A DNA stretch of 64,000 bases from Veronia pacifica. GTDB taxonomy: Bacteria; Pseudomonadota; Gammaproteobacteria; Enterobacterales; Vibrionaceae. Positions 18,065 through 27,915 of this stretch are shown one piece after another. Under the pieces are notes generated by a model, which worked only from the letters and a program-made list of their open reading frames with translations, was not told the origin of the DNA and did no database searches. Both the position numbers and the translations under genes were made by a program. The DNA is taken from assembly GCF_001707825.1 (NCBI RefSeq), contig NZ_LYBM01000015.1:1-64000 (forward strand), given 5' to 3'. Position 1 is the stretch's first letter, and every line of letters starts with the position of its first letter.

Positions 18065-19306
18065 ATGTCTCGCATCATGAAAAGAAGTATTCTGGCGACA
18101 ACTATCGCTCTCGTTTCCACTCAAGCTTACAGTGCAGGCTTCCAGGTATCTGAACACTCAGCATCTGGCCTCGGCCGTGCGTTTGCGGGTGAAGCAGCAA
18201 TGGCTGACAACGCATCTGTCATGGCACGAAACCCAGCGTCAATGACTCAGTTTGACAACATGCAAGCATCTGGTGCAATTCAGGCCGTGCTCACAGATAT
18301 CAATGTTACTGACAACACGCTAAAACAAAACGCAAACAATGTTGCCCCTTCACCATTAGTTCCGGCCGGCTACCTCGTTGCACCAGTTAATGACAAATTC
18401 TCAGCAGGTATTGGTCTATACACAGTTTACGGCGTAGGGACCGACTACCCAGATAACTTCCTGACAGGATACATGGCAGGTGACACCAACCTCACCAGCG
18501 TTAACCTGAACCCGGCAGTGGCGTACAAAGTTAACGAGAATCTCAGTCTGGGTGCAGGACTGGACTTGGTGTATGCAACAGCGGAACTGAACCGTCACTT
18601 TGGTGAACTGAATCTGGCAAACCCGTCAGGCAAAATGATCACCATGGAAGGCAGTACGTTCGCGGCAGGCTACAACATTGGTGCCCTTTACGAAGTTGAT
18701 CAGGATATTCGTTTTGGTTTGTCTTACCGTTCACCGGTTCAACTGAAATTCAAAGACGGCAAATTCACAGATCATGCTGCACGCTCAGTCACTGGCGGTG
18801 GCACTGTGAATGCCGACCTGAACATTGAACTACCTGCGATTATTGAGTTTTCTGGCTTCCAGCAGTTAAACAAAACATGGGCACTGCATTACAGCGTGAT
18901 GTGGACAGACTGGAGCGTATTCAAAGAGCTTAAAGCTACCAGCCCGAAATGTGACAAGGCTAACGGCGTATGCTTCCAGAAATCTGAGAAATACGATGAT
19001 GCGATTCGCTGGTCGATGGGTTCAACTTACACCCTGAACAACGACTGGACATTACGTGCAGGTTTCGCTTTCGACGAGCAGGCTGGTAAATCCACTCTGA
19101 GCATTCCTGATACCGATCGCTACTGGTATTCAGCAGGTGCCACCTATCAATACACTCCAAAACTTTCTGTTGATGCCGGCGTGTCATACATCGCCAGTAA
19201 AGAAAGTCACTTTAAAGAACGCGGCAGCGAGCAACTGGCAGAACGCAGTTTCACCGCTTCAGGCTCAGCGACGGTTGTTGGCATTCAGGCTAACTACAGC
19301 TTCTAA
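18065..19306 (+). CDS. FadL-family channel, partner of VolA copy 3
   Basis: 413 residues. The signal peptide ends near AYS-AGF, then AGFQVSEHSASGLGRA, GEAAMADNAS and MARNPASM. A Cys pair (KCDKANGVCFQK) is present, and the C-terminal strand ends NYSF. AGTGAGG is just upstream of the ATG. Codon choice looks more optimised (many GTT/CTG/AAC) than in neighbouring copies, suggesting high expression. The preceding spacer has a candidate FadR box. It is closely related to the 14123 gene and followed after 27 nt by its lipase partner. Confidence 0.92.
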   Translation: MSRIMKRSILATTIALVSTQAYSAGFQVSEHSASGLGRAFAGEAAMADNASVMARNPASMTQFDNMQASGAIQAVLTDINVTDNTLKQNANNVAPSPLVPAGYLVAPVNDKFSAGIGLYTVYGVGTDYPDNFLTGYMAGDTNLTSVNLNPAVAYKVNENLSLGAGLDLVYATAELNRHFGELNLANPSGKMITMEGSTFAAGYNIGALYEVDQDIRFGLSYRSPVQLKFKDGKFTDHAARSVTGGGTVNADLNIELPAIIEFSGFQQLNKTWALHYSVMWTDWSVFKELKATSPKCDKANGVCFQKSEKYDDAIRWSMGSTYTLNNDWTLRAGFAFDEQAGKSTLSIPDTDRYWYSAGATYQYTPKLSVDAGVSYIASKESHFKERGSEQLAERSFTASGSATVVGIQANYSF

Positions 19307-19333
19307 CTTCAGTAAGTTTTGGATAAACAGACA

Positions 19334-21835
19334 ATGAAAGATGTAAAAATGAATAAAAAATTGATTGCCTTGATGGTAGCGGCCTCTATCGGTCTCGCGG
19401 CCTGTGGCGGTGAATCTGAGGTAACAGGTGCAAAACAGGAAACCTACATTACCGAGAGCCTGAAAGCAGAAACCAAAGTGGCTTTCGACCTGTTAAGTGA
19501 TAAAAAAGCGGTGCCGATTCCCTCTTTTATCTTGATGGACAAAACAGATGGCACGCTGGGGTTACCCGTTGGCGAAAATGACTCTAAAGGCATCGATAAC
19601 CCCGTTGTGGCAATGAACAGCACTGACGGTTGGGGAACGACGACGCCAATTCAGGTTGAGTTTAACGGTAAGAAGCTCGACAGGAACTCTTTAGGTGCCC
19701 GCAGTTTCCGCCTGATTGAGGTGAGCAGTTCTGATTCGATTACAAACGCCACGTTTGTTCGCGAACTGGAACCAAACAAAGACTATTTACTGGCCATCGT
19801 CAATGGCAATACCGTTATCGCACAGCCATTAAAGCCATTGAACCCGAGCAGTAACTATATGTTCGCCATTACCAATGAGCTAAAAGATGAAAATGGTAAA
19901 GCGGTTGGTATGACGCAATCTTACGCCACACTCAAATCATCACTACCAACGCCAATTGCTCAGTTAAAAGATGCTCAGCCGATTGTCCATAAAAGCGAAA
20001 AATTGCTGGCGTCAAACAGTGCGGAATTCAAGGCAAAAGACATCATTTACTCTAGCTGGTTTAGTACAGAATCAGTGGGTTCGGTTGTCGGCGCAACGAA
20101 AGCGGCCATTGCAAAAGGCCTGTCAGTGGGCGACTTCACGTCGGTATGGAAAGGCAACGCTATTGCAAAAGATGTTGATGTCACAAATCTATATCACGTC
20201 ACTGTTGACAGTGATGCAGTAGACTTTGAGACAGCATTAAGAGATGACACTAATTTCTTGAAATTTATCGCTCAAAACAAACAGGAAACAGTGGAAAATC
20301 TTTTACTTGCCTACTCGATAGCTAAGGCTGCTGGCGAGATAGAGGTCGTAAAAGGGACAGTGGATCTTCCATACTTCCTAGATAAAAGCCCAAAAGGCTG
20401 GAACTCTACGCCATTCACCTCGGCGATGCCAAGTGTTGCTAAAATTGCTCACATCCTGAAAGGCGATGATCCGCTAGAAAAGGCGTTTCTTGGCAGACAA
20501 CTGAAAAAAGCAAACATTGATCCATCCAAGCTCATCGATCCAGAAGAGGCAGCTAAGCTTGTTGGCGTGGATTTATTAAAGATGGACGGAACACGCCTTG
20601 ACAGTGACAGGGAAGTAGGCCGTTACAGTCCTATTCCACAAATAAAGTCTGTCGAAAACGTTCCTTTCTTAGTCTTTATGCCGAAAGACCCATTAGCAAA
20701 CGAGCCATTAAAGCTAGTGATTTACCAGCATGGTATTACTTCGTCTAAGGAAAATGCTTATGCGGCTGCGACGGGCATTATAAACTCAGCTCGTCAGCAT
20801 AATAAAAACATCGCGCTGATGGTCATTGATCAACCGCTACATGGCGTGAGAAGCCTCGACGACAGGCGCTCTGCCAATGTTGATGTCACGGCCTATCTAA
20901 ATCTTACGCACTTGCCGGTGGCACGGGATAACATTCGCCAGAGTGTATTAGATAACCTTGGACTAAGAGCAGCAATAGCAACGGCTCAGTCGAAAAAGCA
21001 ACTAAACGGCACCCCACTGCAAGCGTTAGATAACACATTAACTCACGCCCCTGCCCTTTTCGGCCATTCCTTGGGTGGCATTACAGGAATGAGCACGGTT
21101 TCTGCAGCCAATCAAAAGTTCAATGCAAAAGCAGATGGCCTTTTCGCATTTTCCCGCATCGCTACGGCTAACTCGGGAGGAAACATAGCAAGTCTTCTTA
21201 TGGGCTCCCAGAATTATGGTCCTTTGATAAAAGGCTTATTGGCGCAACGACAGGATGCGTACAGGGCATTTATGGCACAAAACCCGTCAGAATGTTCAAA
21301 AGCCACTGATGTTGCAAACTGCTTTAATGCTTTTGAAGTAGCCGCAACACCAAATTCTAAATGGGCACCTCTGAAAGCAGAACTTGATAAGAGCTTCTCT
21401 CAGTTTACTTTTGCCACACAAACGGTTCTGGATACGATAGATCCGTACAGCATGTCTAGCCTTAAAGACACTGAAGACAAAACGTCCGATGTTCTGGCTA
21501 AGCTGCCGATTTACATGCTGCAGGCTGAGAATGACAACACCGTGCCCAATGCTGTTGCATCCAATCCAAACGCAGGTAGCATTCCAATGGCGAAAAAGCT
21601 GGGTTTGACAAATATTACCCAGAGTAACTTTGACAAGGTTTCCGGTAATAAACACTTTGTTAAATTCAACGAAACAGCTTTACACTCAACAGTTATTGCA
21701 CCGTCACACTATAAAGCTCCAGAAGCACTCCCTGTGGATATGGCGCACACAATGGAAATGCAACAGGAGTTGGGGCAATTCCTTAGTGGTATTGATGAAT
21801 TTAAAGTGGTCTCTCAAGCTACGTTAGAACAATAA
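19334..21835 (+). CDS. volA: VolA-like surface lipoprotein lipase, copy 3
   Basis: 833 residues from the ATG at 19334. An upstream in-frame TTG at 19319 and another ATG at 19349 are possible; 19334 is chosen because GGA lies about 10 nt upstream. Lipobox LAA-Cys24 followed by GGESEVTG. The family blocks are clean: DGWGTTTPI, NPSSNYMFAITNEL, PYFLDKSP, YQHGITSSKE, MVIDQPLHGVR and GHSLGGITGMS. Predicted triad: Ser579 (GHSLG), Asp734 (NDNTVP), His784 (ALHST). This copy keeps every canonical motif and is the best candidate for the true VolA orthologue, an outer-membrane lysophospholipase supplying fatty acids to FadL. Confidence 0.9.
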   Translation: MKDVKMNKKLIALMVAASIGLAACGGESEVTGAKQETYITESLKAETKVAFDLLSDKKAVPIPSFILMDKTDGTLGLPVGENDSKGIDNPVVAMNSTDGWGTTTPIQVEFNGKKLDRNSLGARSFRLIEVSSSDSITNATFVRELEPNKDYLLAIVNGNTVIAQPLKPLNPSSNYMFAITNELKDENGKAVGMTQSYATLKSSLPTPIAQLKDAQPIVHKSEKLLASNSAEFKAKDIIYSSWFSTESVGSVVGATKAAIAKGLSVGDFTSVWKGNAIAKDVDVTNLYHVTVDSDAVDFETALRDDTNFLKFIAQNKQETVENLLLAYSIAKAAGEIEVVKGTVDLPYFLDKSPKGWNSTPFTSAMPSVAKIAHILKGDDPLEKAFLGRQLKKANIDPSKLIDPEEAAKLVGVDLLKMDGTRLDSDREVGRYSPIPQIKSVENVPFLVFMPKDPLANEPLKLVIYQHGITSSKENAYAAATGIINSARQHNKNIALMVIDQPLHGVRSLDDRRSANVDVTAYLNLTHLPVARDNIRQSVLDNLGLRAAIATAQSKKQLNGTPLQALDNTLTHAPALFGHSLGGITGMSTVSAANQKFNAKADGLFAFSRIATANSGGNIASLLMGSQNYGPLIKGLLAQRQDAYRAFMAQNPSECSKATDVANCFNAFEVAATPNSKWAPLKAELDKSFSQFTFATQTVLDTIDPYSMSSLKDTEDKTSDVLAKLPIYMLQAENDNTVPNAVASNPNAGSIPMAKKLGLTNITQSNFDKVSGNKHFVKFNETALHSTVIAPSHYKAPEALPVDMAHTMEMQQELGQFLSGIDEFKVVSQATLEQ

Positions 21836-21848
21836 TTATTGTTTCTTT

Positions 21849-21880
21849 AAAGGCCAGCATTCGCTGGCCTTTGCTTTTTT
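21849..21880 (+). terminator. Terminator after volA copy 3
   Basis: AAAGGCCAGC (21849-21858) pairs with GCTGGCCTTT (21863-21872) around ATTC, followed by GCTTTTTT. It ends the third fadL-volA unit. Confidence 0.9.
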
Positions 21881-22020
21881 CTGCACAAATTTCAAAATCT
21901 CTCTCGACAAACTCACAATTTTCAGCAAACTGTGTTCCTCTTTACATTCGTTTGTGATTATTGCCGCAATAAATTGTGTCGACACGTACTCGATTCGGAA
22001 CAAAAAAGGATAAAAACTGA

Positions 22021-23343
22021 ATGAACCCCGTTGTCATTTCCGTTTGTGTGATGCTGGCACTCGCCCTGATGAGGGTGAATGTTGTCGTTGCACTTACATT
22101 CAGTGCCGTACTAGGCGGTTTACTCGGTGGTCTGAGTATCACTGACACGATTTCTGCCTTCGAGGGCGGGTTGGGAGGCGGTGCAACTATCGCTTTGAGT
22201 TATGCCATGCTGGGCACCTTTGCTGTTGCTATCAGCCGTTCAGGTATTACTGATAAACTCGCTAACGCTGTGGTGAGGAAATTAAGGGGGGAGGACAGCG
22301 AAACTGCCTCAACAGCCGTAAAATACTCTGTTCTACTGCTGCTTGGCTTGCTGGCAGTATCATCACAGAACCTGATACCTATCCACATCGCCTTTATCCC
22401 GATTGTGATCCCACCATTACTAGAGGTATTTAATCGCCTCAACATGGATCGTCGTCTCGTAGCCTGCGTGCTCACGTTCGGTCTAATCACACCTTACATG
22501 GTCTTGCCTGTTGGTTTTGGCGGTATTTTCCTCAACAATATCCTGCTGAAAAATTTGCATGATAATGGGTTGGATGTTGTCGGAAGCGACGTATTGACAG
22601 CCATGCTACTTCCGGCAGCCGGTATGGTATTTGGATTACTGACAGCGGTGTTTATCTCGTACAAACAACCTCGTCAATATGTTGAAAAACAGCCCAAGAA
22701 AGATAATGTCGAACAGCAGACCTACAACTCAAAACATTTGTGGATCGCAGTAGTCGCTATTGCTACCGCACTTTGTGTTCAGCTTTACTCAGGTTCGATG
22801 ATTGTCGGTGCACTTGCAGGCTTTATGGTCTTCACCTTCGGTGGCGTGATCAAATGGTCTGAAACACAGGATGTGTTTACTCGTGGCGTGCACATGATGG
22901 CAATGATTGGTTTTATTATGATCTCTGCAGCAGGTTTTGCTGCCGTAATGAAAGCGACAGGCGGTGTGGAATCACTGGTAGGCTCATTAGCTGAGGTTAT
23001 CGGTGATAATAAGCCGCTAGCAGCACTCTTGATGTTGGTGGTGGGTTTGCTTGTCACCATGGGAATTGGCTCGTCGTTTTCAACAATACCGATCATCGCC
23101 ACCATCTATGTGCCTTTGGCACTGGCTTTTGGTTTTTCACCTTTGGCCACAGTGGCATTAGTTGGCACCGCAGCAGCATTGGGTGATGCTGGTTCTCCGG
23201 CTTCGGACTCTACGCTCGGCCCCTCGTCAGGCCTCAATGCTGACAACCAGCATGATCATATTTGGGACACCGTCGTACCGACCTTTGTCCATTACAATCT
23301 ACCGCTCATTATCTTCGGTTGGATTGCCGCTATGGTGCTTTAG
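22021..23343 (+). CDS. YuiF-type Na+/H+ antiporter or amino-acid permease (ion transporter superfamily)
   Basis: 440-residue inner membrane protein with about 11-12 hydrophobic segments. It shows the inverted-repeat architecture of the NhaC/YuiF branch: [21 protein letters not shown] near residues 110-135 in the first half, and [23 protein letters not shown] with [23 protein letters not shown] in the second half (about 345-410). Vibrio homologues are annotated as Na+/H+ antiporters; related proteins have been proposed as histidine or other amino-acid permeases, so the substrate is uncertain. AAGGAT precedes the ATG. Single-gene unit ended by a bidirectional terminator. Confidence 0.82.
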   Translation: MNPVVISVCVMLALALMRVNVVVALTFSAVLGGLLGGLSITDTISAFEGGLGGGATIALSYAMLGTFAVAISRSGITDKLANAVVRKLRGEDSETASTAVKYSVLLLLGLLAVSSQNLIPIHIAFIPIVIPPLLEVFNRLNMDRRLVACVLTFGLITPYMVLPVGFGGIFLNNILLKNLHDNGLDVVGSDVLTAMLLPAAGMVFGLLTAVFISYKQPRQYVEKQPKKDNVEQQTYNSKHLWIAVVAIATALCVQLYSGSMIVGALAGFMVFTFGGVIKWSETQDVFTRGVHMMAMIGFIMISAAGFAAVMKATGGVESLVGSLAEVIGDNKPLAALLMLVVGLLVTMGIGSSFSTIPIIATIYVPLALAFGFSPLATVALVGTAAALGDAGSPASDSTLGPSSGLNADNQHDHIWDTVVPTFVHYNLPLIIFGWIAAMVL

Positions 23344-23460
23344 TTATTGTTAAGAAGCGTAGAGCGTGACTGAGCAAAAAAGTACTTAATTGTTAGCAGT
23401 GACAATTGATGTGCCGTTCGCTTTGACTTTCATTAAGTGAAAATGGCAATTAAAGGACAC

Positions 23461-23488
23461 AAAAAAGCCGCCTAATGGGCGGCTTTTT
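23461..23488. terminator. Bidirectional terminator between the antiporter gene and grxD
   Basis: AAAAAAGCCGCC (23461-23472) pairs with GGCGGCTTTTT (23478-23488) around TAATG; A/T tails on both sides serve both convergent genes. Confidence 0.92.
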
Positions 23489-23512
23489 CACTATGTAGTC
23501 GAAGAATCAGGT

Positions 23513-23851
23513 TTAGCTGTTTTCTTCAACGTCACGACGACCCGCCGCTTCCTTGATTATCGGCTGAAGCTCACCCTTCTGGAACATTTCCAGAATGATG
23601 TCACAGCCGCCAATCAACTCGCCTTCTACCCAAAGCTGTGGAAAAGTCGGCCATTGAGCATAAATTGGCAGCTCAGCGCGGATATCCGGGTTTTGCAGGA
23701 TATCAACGTAGGCAAACTTCTCGCCACAGGCCATCAGCGCTTGGCTGGCCTGAGAAGAAAAACCACAGCTAGGTAGTTTCGGTGAACCTTTCATGTAAAG
23801 CAAAATTGGGTTTTCCGAAATTTGCTGTTTAATTTTGTCAACTGTTTCCAT
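23513..23851 (-). CDS. grxD: Monothiol glutaredoxin 4 (Grx4)
   Basis: 112 residues from the ATG at 23851, chosen because GAGGAAG lies 3-4 nt upstream and the length then matches E. coli Grx4; a longer frame begins at 23866. The diagnostic CGFS active site is at residues 29-32, preceded by ILLYMKGSPKLPS. WPTFPQLWV and GGCDII form the glutathione site. Grx4 binds a [2Fe-2S] cluster with glutathione and BolA partners and works in iron-sulfur trafficking and iron sensing. The divergent neighbour sodB is another iron-dependent gene. Terminator shared with the preceding gene. Confidence 0.97.
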   Translation of the reverse strand: METVDKIKQQISENPILLYMKGSPKLPSCGFSSQASQALMACGEKFAYVDILQNPDIRAELPIYAQWPTFPQLWVEGELIGGCDIILEMFQKGELQPIIKEAAGRRDVEENS

Positions 23852-24102
23852 TACTTCCTCGTACATCGATATGATGATTTATTTTAATTTTAACTGGGTT
23901 AAGCGCGGAAAAAAACGCATAAAATCTGTAGGGCCATTTTAGCCCTCCTTTTTTAGATTTTCCGCTGTTAATAAAGTAAAAACTTGCTAAAATATCGCCC
24001 AGATTTCAAATAAGTAGATGTGTTACACATTTTTGTGACACTCAATCTACAGGAAGCAACAATGTCAGAGGCATTGCCTCATATATCATGGAGAACTGAG
24101 CA

Positions 24103-24687
24103 ATGGCATTTCAACTACCCGCTCTTCCTTACGAAAAAACTGCACTTGAGCCGCATATCTCTGCAGAAACACTAGATTTCCACCATGGCAAACACCACAA
24201 CACTTATGTGGTTAAGCTGAACGGTCTGGTTGAAGGTACTGAGCTGGAAAACAAATCTCTGGAAGAGATCATCAAAACCTCTACTGGTGGTGTGTTTAAC
24301 AACGCTGCACAAATCTGGAACCACACCTTCTACTGGCACTGCCTGAGCCCGAACGGTGGCGGTGAGCCAACAGGTGAACTGGCGGATGCAATTGTTAAGT
24401 CTTTCGGCTCTTTTGAAGAGTTTAAAGCGAAGTTTACTGATTCAGCAATCAACAACTTTGGTTCTTCTTGGACTTGGTTGGTGAAAAAAGCTGACGGTAC
24501 GCTGGCAATCACCAACACATCTAACGCTGAAACCCCAGTTTCTGACGACAGCATTACTCCGTTGATGACTGTTGACCTGTGGGAACACGCTTATTACATC
24601 GATTACCGCAACGTACGCCCAGATTACATGGCTGCGTTCTGGTCTCTGGTTAACTGGGAATTTGCTGCACAGAACCTAGCGGCGTAA
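24103..24687 (+). CDS. sodB: Iron superoxide dismutase
   Basis: 194 residues. Metal ligands His27, His74, Asp158 and His162 are visible (HHGKHHNTYV, WNHTFYW, DLWEHAYYIDY). Gln70 in AAQIWNH and the general wording identify the Fe rather than the Mn enzyme. It dismutates superoxide in the cytoplasm. Codon use is strongly biased, indicating high expression. GGAGAACTGAG provides the ribosome site. In enterobacteria and vibrios sodB mRNA is normally a target of the Fur-controlled RNA RyhB; the 5' leader here is long enough for such a site but none was verified. Confidence 0.98.
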   Translation: MAFQLPALPYEKTALEPHISAETLDFHHGKHHNTYVVKLNGLVEGTELENKSLEEIIKTSTGGVFNNAAQIWNHTFYWHCLSPNGGGEPTGELADAIVKSFGSFEEFKAKFTDSAINNFGSSWTWLVKKADGTLAITNTSNAETPVSDDSITPLMTVDLWEHAYYIDYRNVRPDYMAAFWSLVNWEFAAQNLAA

Positions 24688-24714
24688 TTACACTCTTATC
24701 CATCGGTAAGTAAC

Positions 24715-24743
24715 AAAAAGCTCCGCAACGCGGAGCTTTTTTT
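24715..24743. terminator. Bidirectional terminator between sodB and asd
   Basis: AGCTCCGC (24719-24726) pairs with GCGGAGCT (24730-24737) around AAC, extended by A5 on the left and T7 on the right, serving both convergent genes. Confidence 0.93.
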
Positions 24744-24764
24744 ATGCCTGAAGGGCAAACAGCA

Positions 24765-25883
24765 TTATTCTGTTTCGGACAAGACAATTCTCAGTGTTCT
24801 TCTCAGCGGTTCAGCCGCTCCCCAAAGAAGTTGATCACCAACAGTAAACGCATTAAGGAAATCATCACCCATTGCCATTTTGCGCAGTCGGCCTACCGGC
24901 ACTGACAACGTTCCTGTCACTTTGGCTGGACTGAGCTCTTGTGCGGTAATATTACGCTCGTTAGGCACAACTTTGACCCAATCATTGTGTGAGGCAATAA
25001 TCCCCTCGATTTCATCGATAGGCACATTTTTCTTAAGCTTTAGGGTCAATGCCTGACTGTGACAACGCATCGCACCAATCCGAACACAGGTGCCGTCAAT
25101 AGGAACAGGGCTGTCATTAAAACCTAAAATTTTGTTGGTTTCGACTGTACCTTTCCATTCTTCCTTGCTCTGACCATTTTCACGTTTAACATCGATCCAA
25201 GGTATCAAAGAACCCGCAAGAGGCACGCCGAACTCTTCAGTTGGGAAATCTGAAGAGCGGATGGTGTCTGCGACTTTACGATCGATATCTATGATTGACG
25301 TAGATGGATTTGCTAATTCTGAGGTGACAGCATCATTTACCACGCCCATCTGACTGATCAGCTCACGCATATTTTTCGCACCAGCGCCCGAAGCAGCCTG
25401 ATAGGTCTGGGCAGTCATCCACTCGACGAGCCCAGCCTCATAGAGGCCACCAACAGCCATGAGCATGAGGCTCACAGTACAGTTACCACCCACATATGTT
25501 TTCAGACCACGATGAATGCCTTGCTGTATCTGGGAGTAGTTCACCGGATCTAACGTGATGATACTGTCTTCTTTCATACGCAGAGTTGATGCTGCATCTA
25601 TCCAGAAGCCTTTCCAGCCTGCCTCCAGCAGTTTAGGGTAAACCTGTTCGGTATAGCTGCCGCCCTGACAGGTGATCACAATGTCGAGTGTTTTTAGGCT
25701 TTCAATATCGTAAGCATCTTCAAGATCACCAGCATCCTTGCCAAAGTTTGGTGCTGGGATACCTACCTGAGATGTGCTGTAAAAAACTGGCTCAATAACG
25801 TCAAAATCGCGCTCTTCAACCATACGCTGCATCAGCACAGAACCAACCATGCCTCGCCATCCAACCAGACCTACTCTTTTCAT
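24765..25883 (-). CDS. asd: Aspartate-semialdehyde dehydrogenase
   Basis: 372 residues. N-terminal NADP-binding [13 protein letters not shown] (residues 5-17), catalytic Cys135 in GGNCTVSL, and [10 protein letters not shown] containing the active-site His. It reduces aspartyl phosphate to aspartate semialdehyde, the branch point to lysine/diaminopimelate, threonine and methionine. Length and wording match the E. coli-type Asd (distinct from the shorter second Asd found in some vibrios). Single-gene unit; the promoter must lie in the 505-bp spacer to the right. Confidence 0.97.
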   Translation of the reverse strand: MKRVGLVGWRGMVGSVLMQRMVEERDFDVIEPVFYSTSQVGIPAPNFGKDAGDLEDAYDIESLKTLDIVITCQGGSYTEQVYPKLLEAGWKGFWIDAASTLRMKEDSIITLDPVNYSQIQQGIHRGLKTYVGGNCTVSLMLMAVGGLYEAGLVEWMTAQTYQAASGAGAKNMRELISQMGVVNDAVTSELANPSTSIIDIDRKVADTIRSSDFPTEEFGVPLAGSLIPWIDVKRENGQSKEEWKGTVETNKILGFNDSPVPIDGTCVRIGAMRCHSQALTLKLKKNVPIDEIEGIIASHNDWVKVVPNERNITAQELSPAKVTGTLSVPVGRLRKMAMGDDFLNAFTVGDQLLWGAAEPLRRTLRIVLSETE

Positions 25884-26388
25884 TCTTCTCTACACTCCAT
25901 GTTCTTGATCGGTCATCTCGACCATGAAATTTAAATTATCAGATAACAGTGGAAATGTGGAGTATTTCACCAATTAAAACGCAAACTGCTCTTTTTCAGG
26001 TGATTCATTATATTTGCCTCAAGCTGAATACTTGTTGTAACCATTCTCTTTTCACGTCCAGAATGCATCTCTCTCAGGCTTTTACGGCGTTATATTCACT
26101 ACCTAACAACTTCCGGCTTAACGAAAAACAACCATCAAACACACAAAAAAAAGCCTCAAAAAAAACAATTCCTTCACACAAAAACAACCCAAAGGAACAA
26201 TTTAAACACCAATAGCAACCTAAACACGCATCAGCAGTAATAAAGTCAATTTGTGTTTCACACTTGATGGAGGGTTTGGGTAAAGTATCGCTTCCGCCAG
26301 GATGGTGATAATAGATCTGCCCAGCACTTTTTACTGAAACGCGTTCAGAGCATGGATTCGCTATGGGTAAATAAAAAAGGTTTACATT
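25884..26388. other. Spacer between asd and the NhaC gene
   Basis: 505 bp carrying two divergent promoters. An 88-codon frame at 25949-26215 is low-complexity (Lys/Ser/Asn-rich) and has no ribosome site; judged non-coding. The part from 26250 to 26388 is more GC-rich and could be a structured leader for the NhaC mRNA (CTGAA-ACGCG-TTCAG at about 26334-26348), but it does not fit the lysine, glycine or SAM riboswitch cores I know. Confidence 0.45.
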
Positions 26389-27828
26389 ATGAATCCACAC
26401 ACCCTGCGGCTCCCTTCACTACCGCAAGTGTTCTTGGCGCTTGGTATCTTTCTAGCGTTAGCATTTTCCTTTACCGCGAAATTAAATCTCCCCATTCAGC
26501 TCGCTCTCTATATTGGCTGGTTTGTCATTATTGCCTTGGGACTGAAGTTAGGACACAAATACAAAGCATTAGAAAATGCAGCCACTCAAGGCATTGCAAA
26601 TGGTCTGGGCGCAGTGTTGATTCTTCTTGCGGTCGGTGCGTTAGTCGGCACCTGGATTGCTGGCGGTATTGTCCCCACTATCATTTACTATGGTCTGAAG
26701 GTGATCCACCCCTCGATTTTCCTTGCGGCCACCATGGTGATCTGCTCACTGACGGCATTAGCGACAGGTACATCTTGGGGAGCAGCGGGCACGGCAGGGA
26801 TTGCAATGATGGGGATTGGACAAGGTCTTGGGGTCCCTGCACCTATTACAGCGGGCGCTGTGCTCTCTGGCTGCTACTTTGGCGATAAGTTATCGCCCTT
26901 ATCTGATTCAGTGATCCTCGCATCGTCAATGTCTGATGTTGAAATCATGGACCATATCAAAGGCATGCTACCCATTGCCCTGATCAGTTATATTATCACC
27001 GGAGTTATTTTCTCTTTCATTGGCCTTCACTATGCAGGCAATGTGGATATGGCGCAGGTTGAAGCCGTTACTCAGGCGATGGAACAACAATTTGTTATAA
27101 CACCAATGTCATTCTTGCCCGTGATCGTGGTTCTTTTGTTACTCGCCATGCGAATGCCATCTTTCCCGGTGATCTCACTGGGATCGGTACTGGGTATCAT
27201 TTGGGCAATCATGATGCAAGGTACTGAACCATTAACTGCGGTAAATGCAGCGTGGGCTCCTTACCACATCGAATCCGGAGTTAGCTTTCTTGATTCTATT
27301 CTCAACCGAGGCGGTATGGCGTCTATGCTTGGCTCTGTCGCGGTGATTGTTTTCGGTTTAGGGTTTGGCGGGCTGCTCGATAAAGTGGGAGTGTTACACA
27401 CCATCGCTGGCGTATTTGAAAAACGCGTACAATCAGCAGGAAGCTTGTCAGTTTCAACCATAGCAACCGCTTTTCTCGGTAATGTATTTGGCTCAGCGAT
27501 GTATGTATCGCTAATCCTCACCCCTAAAATTTGTGCCCGTAACTATGACCGCCTGGGCTTCGAACGCAAAAACTTATCTCGTAACGCGGAATTTGGCGGT
27601 ACATTAACATCAGGTATGGTGCCATGGAGTGACAATGGTATTTACATGGCCAGTATTCTTGGTGTAGCCACGTTCTCTTATGCGCCTTACATGTTGCTGA
27701 GTTTTGTTTGCATTGCTGTGACCATTTTGAGTGCTTACATGGGATGGTTTGTTGATCCTTGCCAACCGAAAACACATAGAATAGCAGATGAGGAAAGAGC
27801 GCCGACTGAGGTCTTGAACAACGCGTAA
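26389..27828 (+). CDS. nhaC: NhaC-family Na+/H+ antiporter
   Basis: 479-residue inner membrane protein with about 12 helices. NhaC-type signatures are TALATGTSWGAAGTAGIAMM, AGAVLSGCYFGDKLSPLSD (about residues 155-180) and a second half NAEFGGTLTSGMVPWSDNG. Such proteins exchange Na+ for H+; some vibrio members have been proposed as lysine or other substrate transporters, so function is at family level. AAGG is about 8 nt before the ATG. It stands alone between its long leader and the terminator at 27836. Confidence 0.85.
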   Translation: MNPHTLRLPSLPQVFLALGIFLALAFSFTAKLNLPIQLALYIGWFVIIALGLKLGHKYKALENAATQGIANGLGAVLILLAVGALVGTWIAGGIVPTIIYYGLKVIHPSIFLAATMVICSLTALATGTSWGAAGTAGIAMMGIGQGLGVPAPITAGAVLSGCYFGDKLSPLSDSVILASSMSDVEIMDHIKGMLPIALISYIITGVIFSFIGLHYAGNVDMAQVEAVTQAMEQQFVITPMSFLPVIVVLLLLAMRMPSFPVISLGSVLGIIWAIMMQGTEPLTAVNAAWAPYHIESGVSFLDSILNRGGMASMLGSVAVIVFGLGFGGLLDKVGVLHTIAGVFEKRVQSAGSLSVSTIATAFLGNVFGSAMYVSLILTPKICARNYDRLGFERKNLSRNAEFGGTLTSGMVPWSDNGIYMASILGVATFSYAPYMLLSFVCIAVTILSAYMGWFVDPCQPKTHRIADEERAPTEVLNNA

Positions 27829-27835
27829 ATAAAAA

Positions 27836-27870
27836 AATTAAAAGTCGCCGATTGGCGACTTTTAATTTTT
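27836..27870. terminator. Bidirectional terminator between nhaC and yejK
   Basis: A 14-bp perfect stem, AATTAAAAGTCGCC (27836-27849) with GGCGACTTTTAATT (27854-27867), loop GATT, and T or A tails on both sides. Confidence 0.93.
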
Positions 27871-27915
27871 CAGGTTAGGTACTTTTTTTACCTTTTTGTC
27901 GGGCTACGTTATCTG

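Noticed and set aside
25949..26215. 88-codon frame between asd and nhaC
   Set aside because: Low-complexity Lys/Ser/Asn-rich composition, no ribosome site, AT-rich spacer; judged non-coding.
26250..26388. Lysine riboswitch upstream of the NhaC gene
   Set aside because: The conserved core elements of the lysine riboswitch could not be matched; kept only as an unexplained leader.
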